Positions 1 through 8,846 of a stretch of 45,356 nt of DNA are shown piece by piece. The notes under the pieces were generated by a model. That model saw only the letters and a list, made by a program, of their open reading frames with translations. It was not told where the DNA came from and did not search any database. Positions within the stretch are counted from its first letter, which is position 1. The number at the start of each line of letters is the position of its first letter. Location of the stretch: assembly GCA_965369325.1 (NCBI GenBank), contig CBDUQI010000017.1, positions 1-45,356 on the forward strand. Direction: 5' to 3'. Made by a program: the position numbers and the translations under genes. Source of the stretch: CBDUQI01 sp965369325 (GTDB lineage Bacteria; Pseudomonadota; Gammaproteobacteria; Steroidobacterales; JBCBZW01).

Positions 1-253
1 AGCTTGCGATGCGGGCAATCATCGAGGCGTGCTCAGTTAACAGTTGCTGAAATTGAGAGTCGCGCGCCAAAGAAAATCCTTATGCACTCAGCCATTTCAC
101 CAACAGTCGCAAGCGCGGGCGAAACATTACACAGATTCTATTGCAGCGCCACCTGAGGTGTGGGCGCTGATTGTTTTGCATAAGCCCTGGAAGGCGCATA
201 AGTGGTCAGTTGCCTTGATAAGCTCGCCAGTAACCGGTAGTTAAGAAACGCCC
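1..253. other. Window edge, no gene recognised
   Basis: I see no convincing coding region here. An open frame of about 66 codons on the plus strand (44-244) has no signal peptide, domain or ribosome binding site I can support. The stretch probably holds the promoter and leader of the diguanylate cyclase gene that follows. No clear -35/-10 pair stands out. Confidence 0.4.
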
Positions 254-1618
254 TTGGCCGCCGATAGCTGTACAGGGAACACCTACTCTAATTATCGGCA
301 TGCAAAGGATGGCAGGCGGACGTTGACCAACCCCGGCACACAGCGCGAGCGCATCCGGCGGCGATGCGTTGATCTTATATACGCCCAGTCAGCCACAGCC
401 TATTCGGCCAGTATTTTCGCTGGCCTGTTGGTATGCGCGACGTTCTGGCGAACGGCCAATCTGTGGTGGCTGAGCGGCGCGGGGCTTGGGTACTTGAGCA
501 TGATCGCTCTGCGCCATTACCACAAACGGCAGTACCATAAAACCTCGGCTGAGGCGGACAGCGCGCCTTGGGTGAAGCGTTTGATGTTCACTCAGGGCAT
601 CAGCGGCGTATTGTGGGGCGGAACCAGTGCTTATCTTGCCGGTATCGCGAGCCCGTATCAGCTCTTGCTGGTGATTACGATTATTGCCGGTATGCAAAGT
701 GGTGCGGTGCTGGCCTATTCTTTCATCTTGCGTATCTACGGGGCGTTTGCACTGGGTCTGACGCTGCCTACCATCGTGGTGCTTGCGCTGCAGGGCAACA
801 GCTCGCTGTACGCGGTTGCCCTGGTGTTGGTTGTCTGGACGGTGTTCCTGTTGATGTGCGCCAAGCGCTTCGGGCGGTTTTATCGGCGCTCCGTTCGGTA
901 CTCGTTCGTCAATATGGACCTGGCGGGTAATCTGGAAATCAAGAACAGCCAGGTGATGGATCTGAATTCGAGCTTGCGTGAGAAGATCGTGGCGCTGCGC
1001 GAGATGCAGGTGGCGTTGCTGGAGGAGAAAAAACAGGTTGGGTTGCTGGTGGCGCAGCTTCAGGAACACTCGATTACGGATGCGCTCACCGGGCTGCGCA
1101 ATCGTCGGTACTTTGATGAGGTGCTTGCGCGTGAGTGGTCAGCCGCCATTCGCGGGGGCAGTGGGATCTCGCTGATACTTGCCGATGTGGACCATTTCAA
1201 ACGTTACAACGATCGCTACGGGCACCCGAGGGGGGATGAGTGCTTGGGGCTGGTAGCCGATGCACTAGATACCATGGTGCAGCGGCCGAACGATTGTGTG
1301 GCCCGCTACGGGGGAGAGGAGTTTGCCATGATCTTGCCAGATACTTGCGCAGGCGATGCGCTGGCGCTGGCTGAGGCGGCGGGCGAACGAGTACTAGCGA
1401 TGGGTATCGCCCACGAGGGCTCGCCCTCACATAGGCAAGTGACGATGAGCTTTGGCGTCGCCACTCTGCATCCGCAGCCGCATCAGCACCTGCAAGTACT
1501 GATTAGTGGCGCCGACCAGGCACTGTATGAGGCCAAAGCCCAGGGGCGCAATCGCGTCAGTTGCTATCAGAGCAATGCGCTGGAAACAGCCCAGGCCACG
1601 GGCACGGACGGCGGCTGA
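254..1618 (+). CDS. Membrane diguanylate cyclase (GGDEF)
   Basis: Predicted to make cyclic di-GMP from two GTP at the inner membrane. The N-terminal half has about six hydrophobic segments (roughly residues 50-205), read as a membrane sensor of MASE type. A probable coiled-coil linker follows (about 210-270), then a complete GGDEF domain to about residue 435. The active-site motif GGEEF is at residues 353-357, the substrate loop DHFKRYND is conserved, and an inhibitory I-site RPND (344-347) sits five residues upstream, so product feedback is likely. The listed start is a TTG; another TTG at 323 would remove 23 residues and is equally possible because neither has a strong ribosome binding site. 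No EAL domain is fused. What the membrane part senses cannot be read from the sequence. Confidence 0.93.
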   Translation: MAADSCTGNTYSNYRHAKDGRRTLTNPGTQRERIRRRCVDLIYAQSATAYSASIFAGLLVCATFWRTANLWWLSGAGLGYLSMIALRHYHKRQYHKTSAEADSAPWVKRLMFTQGISGVLWGGTSAYLAGIASPYQLLLVITIIAGMQSGAVLAYSFILRIYGAFALGLTLPTIVVLALQGNSSLYAVALVLVVWTVFLLMCAKRFGRFYRRSVRYSFVNMDLAGNLEIKNSQVMDLNSSLREKIVALREMQVALLEEKKQVGLLVAQLQEHSITDALTGLRNRRYFDEVLAREWSAAIRGGSGISLILADVDHFKRYNDRYGHPRGDECLGLVADALDTMVQRPNDCVARYGGEEFAMILPDTCAGDALALAEAAGERVLAMGIAHEGSPSHRQVTMSFGVATLHPQPHQHLQVLISGADQALYEAKAQGRNRVSCYQSNALETAQATGTDGG

Positions 1619-1712
1619 CTGGCACGCACTTGCCTGCATCGTCGCTGATCATACCTGCCCGCGCCACAGGTACTGTGCGCGCGAGCTGATTAGCCTGAGA
1701 GGATCGGTAGTG

Positions 1713-1742
1713 GGTGCCCCGACAGGCCTGCTGTCGGGCACC
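1713..1742. terminator. Hairpin between convergent genes
   Basis: An inverted repeat, GGTGCCC(C)GACAG / CTGTCGGGCACC, with a five-base loop and one bulged C lies between the convergent diguanylate cyclase and DUF302 genes. It has no T-run on either side. It could be a bidirectional terminator or simply a stabilising 3' hairpin. Confidence 0.45.
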
Positions 1743-1754
1743 ACGGCACGAGCG

Positions 1755-2576
1755 CTACAGTCCTGCGGCAATGGAGGAGAAGTTCGCCAGCGCTCCCTGA
1801 ATGGTCGCCAGCGTATCCTCCTCGCCCTGCACCCCGTGGCGCTGGGCAATGAACAGCGGATCGTTGTAGGTGACAAACACGCCTTCATCGTTTTGCCACA
1901 GAAGAATTTCCAGCGGCAGGTCGATACCCGTCTCCTGGGTCGCCTGCATTAGCGCGGTGCCGATATTCGGATTGCCGAATATCACCAGTACCGGGCCTTG
2001 CGCGAGCGAGGGATCATCATCGTAGTCCAACACCAGCGGCACCCGAATGTCGGGCACACCGGCCAGGGCGGCCAGCAGGTCGTCCAGCGATTCAGTGAGG
2101 CTCTGGGTGCTTGGTTGTGTAACTAATCCAGTGCGGGCGTCGCCGAATTGAGCGCTGGCCAGATCGGTGAGGCGGAACAACACATCGTTGGCCTCGATGC
2201 CGTGACGGTCGGTGAGATAGCCAACCGGATTGAAGCGCTGGACCACATTGCCCTGCGCGTCTTCGAACACCAGGTACTTTATCGGCAGATCAATCGCGGC
2301 GGTGGGGCTGCGGGACAGCAGCCATCGTTCCAGCCCGCGCTGCCCGCCAGGGCGCGCGTAGACTAGCTGTGTCGGGCGCAATTCCAGACCCACGCTGTCC
2401 GCCGCCGCGGCGTGATCCACAATCAGCGGCACCTCGAAGCCCTGATCCTCAAGGGTTTGCACAATAGCGGCGACAGCATCATCCACGCCTGTACTCTGGG
2501 CAGCGGCAGGCTGGCCGGGGAAGGCCAAGCCCAGAGAGAGCAAAAAGGCCGTGCCGAAAAGCGGTTTACTTAACAT
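1755..2576 (-). CDS. Secreted tandem DUF302 protein
   Basis: A 273-residue protein with a signal peptide (MLSKPLFGTAFLLSLGLAFPG, cleaved near AAAQS), so periplasmic or secreted. Two DUF302-like units follow, one around residues 30-140 and a second around 160-270. Each has the pattern 'VPLIVDH / VPLVLDY ... DLPIKYLVFED / DLPLEILLWQN ... YNDP'. DUF302 has no settled biochemical role. The start at 2576 is chosen because CGGAG lies just upstream and the signal peptide begins there; a longer frame to 2666 adds 30 residues without such features. It lies downstream of the terminated giant-protein gene, so it likely has its own promoter in the 305 bp between them. Confidence 0.8.
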   Translation of the reverse strand: MLSKPLFGTAFLLSLGLAFPGQPAAAQSTGVDDAVAAIVQTLEDQGFEVPLIVDHAAAADSVGLELRPTQLVYARPGGQRGLERWLLSRSPTAAIDLPIKYLVFEDAQGNVVQRFNPVGYLTDRHGIEANDVLFRLTDLASAQFGDARTGLVTQPSTQSLTESLDDLLAALAGVPDIRVPLVLDYDDDPSLAQGPVLVIFGNPNIGTALMQATQETGIDLPLEILLWQNDEGVFVTYNDPLFIAQRHGVQGEEDTLATIQGALANFSSIAAGL

Positions 2577-2765
2577 CCCAAACGCTCCGAATCGCTGGGA
2601 CTGCGTTGTGTGCCCCCGCCGCAGTCCCTGAGGCGAACATCTTTGGGGCATCGCCAGGATTGCCATTATGTGAAGTTATGGGCGGGATGCAAAGTGTCGC
2701 CATCCGGCGGCGAATGCGCTGTACCGTGGCGGGCAGTGCAGCCATAGCCGGTGATGGCGCGCCGC

Positions 2766-2795
2766 AAAAAAGGGCGGGTAGCATGGCTACCCGCC
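2766..2795 (-). terminator. Rho-independent terminator of the SdrD-repeat gene
   Basis: Read on the minus strand, GGCGGGTAGC-CAT-GCTACCCGCC forms a perfect 10-bp stem with a three-base loop, followed directly by six T. It lies about 85 bases past the stop of the large SdrD-repeat gene and upstream of the DUF302 gene. It therefore separates the two transcription units. Nothing else was recognised in the 2577-2881 gap. Confidence 0.92.
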
Positions 2796-2881
2796 TTCCT
2801 TGTTTACGCTGCTTCAGCCCGAGGGCCAAGGCAGACGCACTGGTTTAGGTTATCCCTGGGGACAACCTCCGCGCGGCTGCG

Positions 2882-5800
2882 TTATTGTCCGCAGAGGCCT
2901 TCTGTGCCGTTCGGGCCCGGTGCCTGCAGGAACATCGCCTTGAACTCACTCAGGTCGACCCAGTCGACGTTGCCGTCGCTGTTCAGGTCGTACATCGCCT
3001 GGGTGGAGAACATGGCGGCCTTGAACATGGACATGTCGACAAAATCAACCATGCAGTTGTTGTCAAAGTCCGCGTCGCAGCGGTTGCCGTAGCCGTCACC
3101 GTCGGCGTCGATCTGCTGCCAGTTGAACACCATCTCGCAGTTATCAAGCTCGTTCGACACACCATCGCGGTCGACGTCCAGCACGTCCGGCTTGAACACG
3201 CCCGCATCAATGGTGGGGTTGTGCTCGCCCGAGCCCAGTACGATCGGGCCACTGAAGCCGGTGTTCGGATCAACGTCGCTGTCCAGATCATCGGCGCCTA
3301 TATCCTGCAGCGTGAACTGCAAATCGGTGCCTTCGATGTCAAAGAACACCCAGTAGGTAACTCCGGGGTCGAGGAAGTCGAACCGGTAGAACCCGGTGCC
3401 ATCAGTATTGGTGGTGCGGATATTGGTATCCGGCTCACCGTCACCGTCGGTATCGATGAACAAACGCACGCGCAGGCTCGCCACCGGTGGCTCATCCGGG
3501 CCCTGGATGCCGTCCTCATTGGAGTCGATCCACACGTAGTCACCCAGCGAGGCGTCTTCGTTGCCCGGCGGTACCACCAGGCCGGCGTCGATGGTGTTGT
3601 TGTTTTCACCAGGCGCCAGATTGATGGGGCCGGTCAGGCCGCTGTCGGGGTCTGCGTTGCTGTCGCTGGCTGGATCGCCCACGCCCTGATCGGTGAATGG
3701 CATGTTCATCGCCGGGTCATTAACGAACTCTACGATGTACGTTAGCGACGGGTCCAGATCCGTAAAGCCGTACATGCCATCGCTGTCGGTGCTGGTGCTG
3801 TCGATCAGCGTGTCGGGAGTACCGTCACCGTCATCGTCGGTCCACAGATTGACTGTGATGCCACCCACACCGGGCTCGTCCGTATCCTGCTGGCCATTGT
3901 CGTTCAGGTCTTTCCAGACCTTATCGCCAACGCTCGCGAGCAGCGGCGGCGGCAGGTTCACCAGACCAGCATCGATGGTCATGTTGAAGTCACCGGAGCC
4001 AAGCGTGATCGGGCCGGTCAGACCGGAGGTGGGATCAGCATCGCTGTCGGTCTCATCGTCGCCTTCGTTCGGCACGGTGAACGGCATGTTCATCGCCGGG
4101 TCGTTAACGAACTCAACAATGTAAGTCAGCGTCGGATCCAGCATCTGGAACACGTAGCCGCCGGCAACGCCAGTGGTAGTGGTGCTGATTAAGGTGTCTG
4201 GGGCACCGTCACCGTCATCGTCGGTCCACAGATTCACCACAATGCCCTGAACGCCAGGCTCGCCCGGATCCTGCTGGCCGTTGCTATCAAGATCTTTCCA
4301 GACGAAGTCGCCCAGTGCGGCCGGCAGATTGATCAGTCCAGCGTCAATGGTATTGTTGTTCTCACCCGGGGCAAGATCAATCGGACCGGTAAAGCCACTG
4401 CCCGATGCCGCATCACTGTCAGCGGCGTCATCACCGTTGTTAGGTGTGGTGAACGGCATGTTCATGTCCGGATCATTCACAAACTGCACCACATAGGTGA
4501 GCGTCGGATCCAGATTGCCGAAGCCGTACATGCCATCGCCGTCAGTGCTGGTGGTGTCGATCAGGGTGTCGGCAATGCCATCACCGTTATCATCGGTCCA
4601 CAGGTTCACCACGATGCCCGGGATACCCGGCTCATCGCTGCTCTGCAGGCCGTCACCGTTCAGGTCTTTCCAAACAAAGTCGCCAATGCTGGCAGGCGTG
4701 TTAACCAGGCCGGCATCGACGGTCATGTTGAACTCACCGGAGGTAAGCTGGATCGGGCCGGTCAGACCCGAGGTGGGGTCCGCATCGCTGTCGGTCTCAT
4801 CGTCGCCTTCGTTCGGCGCGGTGAACGGCATGTTCATCGCCGGGTCGTTAACGAACTCAACAATGTACGTCAGCGTTGGATCCAGCATCTGGAACACGTA
4901 GCCGCCTGCAATGCCGGTGGTGGTGGTCTCGAGTAAGGTGTCGGGGGTGCCGTCGCCGTCATCGTCGGTCCACAGGTTTACTACAATGCCCTGAACACCC
5001 GGCTCGCCCGCATCCTGCTGGCCGTTGCCATCAAGATCTTTCCAGACGAAGTCGCCGAGAGCGGCCGGCAGGTTGATCAGACCGGCATCAATGGTGTTGT
5101 TGTTCTCACCCGGGGCGAGATCAATCGGGCCGGTAAAGCCACTGCCCGGTGCGGCATCACTGTCAGCCGCGTCATCACCGTTGTTGGGTGTGGTAAACGG
5201 CATATTCATATCCGGATCGTTCACAAACTGCACTACGTAGGTCAGTGTCGAGTCCAGATCGTCGAAGCCGTACATGCCGTCGTTGTCGGTGGTAGTGGTG
5301 TCGATCAGGGTGTCGGGAGTGCCGTCACCGTCATCGTCGGTCCACAGGTTTACCACGATGCCCGGTACGCCCGGCTCATCACTGCCCTGCAGGCCGTCTT
5401 CGTCCAGGTCTTTCCAGAGAAAATCACCCAGACTGGCGGTGGCGTTGATCAGGCCCGCGTCAATTGTGGGGTTGAACTCACCTGGCTGCAGGTTGATCGG
5501 GCCGGTGATGCCGGTGTTCGGATCGGCATCGCTGTCCAGCGTGTCATCGCCTGCGTTGGCGATGGTGAACGGCATGTTCATGGAAGGATCGTTGATGAAC
5601 TGAACGACATAGGTGAGTGAGGCATCGAGATCGTCAAACAGATACATGCCATCACCGTCGGTGCTGGTGCTGTCGATCTGTGTGTCCGGCGTACCGTCAC
5701 CGTCATCATCGGTCCAAAGGTTCACCGTGATGCCAGCGACGCCGGGCTCATCCGTGCCCTGTAGGCCGTCGCCATCCAGGTCTTTCCAGAGTTTGTCGCC

Positions 5801-8341
5801 CAGGCTGGCCGGAGCGTTGATCAGGCCGGCGTCGATGGTCGGGTTGTTCTCGCCCGGGCCCAGGTTGATCGGGCCGGTAATGCCGGTGTTCGGATCGGCG
5901 TCGCTGTCCAACGCGTCATCGCCTGCATCGGCCGTCGTGAAGGGCATGTTCATGTCCGGATCGTTAACGAACTGAACCACGTAGGTTAGCGTTGGATCCA
6001 AATCAGCAAACCCGTACATGCCGCCACTATCAGTCGCTGTGGTGTCGATTTGGGTGTCGGGGTTGCCATCACCGTCATCGTCGGTCCACAGGTTTACCGT
6101 GATACCGGCTACGCTGGGCTCATCGGCGCCCTGCAGGCCATCACCATCAAGGTCTTTCCAGACTTTGTCACCCAGGCTGGCCGGCGCATTCACCAGGCCC
6201 GCATCGATAGTGGTGTTGTTCTCACCCGGGGCCAGATTGATCGGGCCGGTAATGCCTGAGTCCGGATCCGCATCGCTGTCCAGTAGGTCATCGCCAGCGT
6301 TGGCGCTGGTGAACGGCATGTTCATGCTCGGATCGTTGATGAACTGAACGACATAAGTGAGCGACGGATCCAGATTGTCGAAACCATAGAAACCGTTGCT
6401 GTCGGTGGTGGTGGTGTTGATCTGTGTGTCAGGACTGCCGTCACCGTCATCATCGGTCCACAAGTTAACAGTGATGCCGTCCACACCGGGTTCACCGGCG
6501 TCTTGCAGGCCGTTGCCGTCTAGGTCTTTCCACACCCGATCGCCCAGTGATGCCGGGTCAGGGGCCGGGATACTGCAACCACGGATTTCGTCAATCTTGA
6601 CGCCGTCGTTGGTCTGATCCAGAGGGGTGGCGATGATCAGCACGTTACCCGTGCCTGACAATGCAACCGAGCGGGGGTCGCTGCCGTTATTGCTACCGAA
6701 GGTGACACCGCTGAGCGAGGCACCCACGCCAGCCGGCGTGATACCGGTTAGCAAGTAATCAGCGTCGCCCGACCCAATCCACCACTGCACATCGGCGTCC
6801 GCCAGGGTAAAGAGAATCTCGAAATCGGCGAAATCCACCTGATGGTCGAACACCGCCACAATGGCGTCGCGTCCGCCCTGGTTATCGAGCGTGTGTTGGT
6901 CGGCAGCGCAGCCGGCCCCTTCATTGGTGCTGCATACGCCAATGCCGTTATTAAATCGGTTGGCCTGCCCATCGCTAAAGAAAGAGAAGTCGGGGCCCAC
7001 GGCGGAGTAGGCGCGAATTTCCGCGCTCACCAGTTCGCCGGAGTCAGAGTCGGTATCGGCAAACACCAGCACATTGCCAAATGGCGTGCCGGGCAGCTCT
7101 TCGACAAACGTCGCGCTGTTGTTGTCCAGATCGTAGGCGAAACAGACATCCGGCGGGATGGCACGACCGTGCACAGCGCTGATCTTTACGAACGATGCGC
7201 CCTGTGCGTCGGTCAGCGGCGCAACGATCAGCACGTTGCCCTGGCCAGTCACGCCGACAGTGCGCTCGACCGCACCCAGGTCATCGCCTGTGGTCACGTC
7301 CGACAACACGTTCACCAGATCTGCTGGATCAACTCCGGCAAGATCCAGGTCGGGTGCGGCTGAACCGATCCACCAGCGCACACTGCCACGGGCGTTCTGA
7401 TTGCCGACAAAGCCAATGTCGAAGCTAAGGAATTCCACTTCGTTGTCCAGCACCATTGCCACGTAATCCTGTGACAGATCGCTGTCGGCCGCGTGCTGGG
7501 GTGCCGGGCAGTCGCTTGGCTCCATCGCATCGCAAACGCCAAGGCCGTACTGGCCAAAGTCCATCGCTTTTGCATCAACAATGGGGCCTGTGAATTGCAC
7601 CTGCGCATAGCCGCGCGCATCCAGGGTCACGTTCTGGCCGGTGCTGGTATCGGTGGCCGTGTAGATAAAGGCGTTGCCTTCACCGTTGGCGCCATCGCCA
7701 GGCAGTTCTTCGACAAAGTCGCCGCCGTTGATGTATAGGTCGTACCACAGCGTGCCAGTAGAGCGATCGTAGCCGTGTACGTCGGTTACCAGATAGGCGC
7801 TTTCATCCGCGCCCTGCCAGGTGCCATCGGAGTACCAACCCCAGTCCGCGATCGTGCCGGCCGCCGTTGCGGCGGTGCTCAAGGAAACGGTGTGGGCATC
7901 GGAGAAGCGCAGTAAGTAGCTGCCTCCAACGGAGTTGCCTGCCTGCTGGTAAGTGGCCTGAGCCGGGTTGCCCATCCAGGACTGCTGATTGCTCAGACGC
8001 AGTTCCGCGCCGTCAGGGGTGAGCGCCACCACCTCAAATTTAAGTAGGAAGGGTGCACTGATCAGGTTCTCCTCGTCCCCTGCCAGGCCCGAGAATGTCG
8101 CGGTATCGATGCGTCCGCGTGCGTCGCGGTACACACTCAGGATTCCTTCACTGATGCTAGGGAAGGTGAGTGAGTTCTGTGTGCTAGAAAGATCGCTGCT
8201 TATCGTAAGCAGCCTGCCGTCAGTCGAAAAATGTTGGACGCGCGCATTCATAGCCGCGGCGTTTGCCGCTTCTAGGTTTTGTCCCGGGGCGAACCCAAAG
8301 ATACTCAATAGCGCGAGACCAACGAGGAGTTTATTAAACAT
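2882..8341 (-). CDS. Secreted SdrD/Cna-B-repeat protein with dockerin-like C-terminus
   Basis: A 1819-residue extracellular protein. It starts with a signal peptide (MFNKLLVGLALLSIFGFAPG). About 550 residues of beta-rich, cysteine-containing sequence follow, including two similar units that share WWIGSA/WWIGSG and an LSDVTTGD/LSGVTFGS stretch. Nine consecutive repeats of about 124 residues come next, each starting like ASLGDKVWKDLDGDG and containing VNLWTDDDGDG, NDPxMNMPFT and TIDAGL. These match SdrD B-type (Cna-B/prealbumin-like) modules, which bind calcium through DxDGDG loops. The C-terminal ~100 residues form a thrombospondin-3-like calcium motif plus two dockerin-like EF-hand loops (DADFDNNCMVDFVDMSMF; DLNSDGNVDWVDLSEF) ending in PGPNG and a Cys. 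The start at 8341 has GGGGA upstream; the open frame extends to 8497 without a signal peptide. No LPXTG or VPxPA anchor is present, so the dockerin-like tail may do the anchoring. Confidence 0.9.
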   Translation of the reverse strand: MFNKLLVGLALLSIFGFAPGQNLEAANAAAMNARVQHFSTDGRLLTISSDLSSTQNSLTFPSISEGILSVYRDARGRIDTATFSGLAGDEENLISAPFLLKFEVVALTPDGAELRLSNQQSWMGNPAQATYQQAGNSVGGSYLLRFSDAHTVSLSTAATAAGTIADWGWYSDGTWQGADESAYLVTDVHGYDRSTGTLWYDLYINGGDFVEELPGDGANGEGNAFIYTATDTSTGQNVTLDARGYAQVQFTGPIVDAKAMDFGQYGLGVCDAMEPSDCPAPQHAADSDLSQDYVAMVLDNEVEFLSFDIGFVGNQNARGSVRWWIGSAAPDLDLAGVDPADLVNVLSDVTTGDDLGAVERTVGVTGQGNVLIVAPLTDAQGASFVKISAVHGRAIPPDVCFAYDLDNNSATFVEELPGTPFGNVLVFADTDSDSGELVSAEIRAYSAVGPDFSFFSDGQANRFNNGIGVCSTNEGAGCAADQHTLDNQGGRDAIVAVFDHQVDFADFEILFTLADADVQWWIGSGDADYLLTGITPAGVGASLSGVTFGSNNGSDPRSVALSGTGNVLIIATPLDQTNDGVKIDEIRGCSIPAPDPASLGDRVWKDLDGNGLQDAGEPGVDGITVNLWTDDDGDGSPDTQINTTTTDSNGFYGFDNLDPSLTYVVQFINDPSMNMPFTSANAGDDLLDSDADPDSGITGPINLAPGENNTTIDAGLVNAPASLGDKVWKDLDGDGLQGADEPSVAGITVNLWTDDDGDGNPDTQIDTTATDSGGMYGFADLDPTLTYVVQFVNDPDMNMPFTTADAGDDALDSDADPNTGITGPINLGPGENNPTIDAGLINAPASLGDKLWKDLDGDGLQGTDEPGVAGITVNLWTDDDGDGTPDTQIDSTSTDGDGMYLFDDLDASLTYVVQFINDPSMNMPFTIANAGDDTLDSDADPNTGITGPINLQPGEFNPTIDAGLINATASLGDFLWKDLDEDGLQGSDEPGVPGIVVNLWTDDDGDGTPDTLIDTTTTDNDGMYGFDDLDSTLTYVVQFVNDPDMNMPFTTPNNGDDAADSDAAPGSGFTGPIDLAPGENNNTIDAGLINLPAALGDFVWKDLDGNGQQDAGEPGVQGIVVNLWTDDDGDGTPDTLLETTTTGIAGGYVFQMLDPTLTYIVEFVNDPAMNMPFTAPNEGDDETDSDADPTSGLTGPIQLTSGEFNMTVDAGLVNTPASIGDFVWKDLNGDGLQSSDEPGIPGIVVNLWTDDNGDGIADTLIDTTSTDGDGMYGFGNLDPTLTYVVQFVNDPDMNMPFTTPNNGDDAADSDAASGSGFTGPIDLAPGENNNTIDAGLINLPAALGDFVWKDLDSNGQQDPGEPGVQGIVVNLWTDDDGDGAPDTLISTTTTGVAGGYVFQMLDPTLTYIVEFVNDPAMNMPFTVPNEGDDETDSDADPTSGLTGPITLGSGDFNMTIDAGLVNLPPPLLASVGDKVWKDLNDNGQQDTDEPGVGGITVNLWTDDDGDGTPDTLIDSTSTDSDGMYGFTDLDPSLTYIVEFVNDPAMNMPFTDQGVGDPASDSNADPDSGLTGPINLAPGENNNTIDAGLVVPPGNEDASLGDYVWIDSNEDGIQGPDEPPVASLRVRLFIDTDGDGEPDTNIRTTNTDGTGFYRFDFLDPGVTYWVFFDIEGTDLQFTLQDIGADDLDSDVDPNTGFSGPIVLGSGEHNPTIDAGVFKPDVLDVDRDGVSNELDNCEMVFNWQQIDADGDGYGNRCDADFDNNCMVDFVDMSMFKAAMFSTQAMYDLNSDGNVDWVDLSEFKAMFLQAPGPNGTEGLCGQ
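3187..6552 (-). repeat. Nine tandem SdrD B-type repeats (about 372 bp each)
   Basis: Nine in-frame coding repeats of about 372 bp lie inside the large secreted-protein gene. The protein signature is xxGDxVWKDLxxxGxQ ... VNLWTDDDGDG ... LTYVVQF ... MNMPFT ... TGPIxLxPGExNxTIDAGL. The repeat nearest the C-terminus is the most diverged (VRLFIDTDGDG). All are acidic and rich in DxDGDG calcium-type loops. Confidence 0.92.
3950..5438 (-). repeat. 744-bp two-module direct duplication
   Basis: Within the repeat array, modules 4-5 and modules 6-7 form an ABAB pattern with a spacing of exactly 744 bp. For example, the same stretch beginning ACGGCATGTTCATCGCCGGG occurs at 4081 and 4825. The two type-B modules share GGYVFQMLDPTLTYIVEF, and the two type-A modules share NNGDDAADSDAA, both absent from the other modules. 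This points to recent duplication of a two-module unit. Confidence 0.85.
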
Positions 8342-8846
8342 TGGTTTCCCCGTACTAGCTGCGTAGCCCGTCCGTATCGTGGTTAGAATTTTTTGGACGA
8401 GCGCTGCCTTATATATGTCACCTGCTGGTTGACATATGCTCTTGTGGTTGGCGTTGACAGAATATACGAAACCAGCCCGGATGATAAGTTGGCGCACCTG
8501 GCAGGGTGTGTTCAGGGCTGCTCACGCATCTGCATCCCGGCACCTCTGCGCAACGGCAATCTCGCGTACGCCGGGCCGAAATATGATCCGAATCAGGCAG
8601 AAACATGCTACTTTCCAACGTGCTTGCACGGCTCATTGGATTTACATAAAGTGCTTGCAACCCAGTGTGCAAACATTTGTCCAATCAGCGGGTTGCTGCC
8701 TGACGTAGGCTGAATCCGTTTGGCGGCCAGATACCCGTCGCTTCTGCCTCAGCTAGTATCCGTTCATTCCTGCGCGAGACCTGCCTTGCCTGCACCGGCC
8801 GGTGGTGGAGCACATGCACGATGAGCTAACACGGAGAAGATACCGA
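8342..8846. other. Divergent promoter region
   Basis: 505 bp between the divergent SdrD-repeat and MFS genes. It holds the 25-bp palindrome at 8413-8437 and an AT-rich stretch beside it. No conserved small gene was recognised; the short open frames on both strands have no domain or consistent ribosome binding site. Confidence 0.6.
8413..8437. promoter_or_regulatory. Palindromic operator candidate ATATGTCA-N9-TGACATAT
   Basis: A perfect inverted repeat with 8-bp arms and a 9-bp spacer lies 72-96 bp upstream of the large secreted-protein start. On the minus strand it runs into TATATAAGG, which could serve as a -10 region for that gene. The spacing of the half-sites, just over two helix turns between arm ends, fits a dimeric regulator. 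Which regulator binds is unknown. Confidence 0.5.

Noticed and set aside
2882..3186. Reading the C-terminal tail as only thrombospondin type-3 repeats
   Set aside because: The first part does fit thrombospondin-3, but the two following DxDxDGxVxFxDL loops with a helix after each fit dockerin-type EF-hands better, and the fourth protein has these loops alone.
3187..6552. Regular repeats suggestive of a CRISPR array
   Set aside because: Units are about 372 bp, in frame and encode protein modules; no short repeats with unique spacers and no cas genes.
2885..6617. Many plus-strand open frames opposite the SdrD repeats
   Set aside because: They repeat because the coding repeats repeat; the minus strand has signal peptide, domains and terminator.
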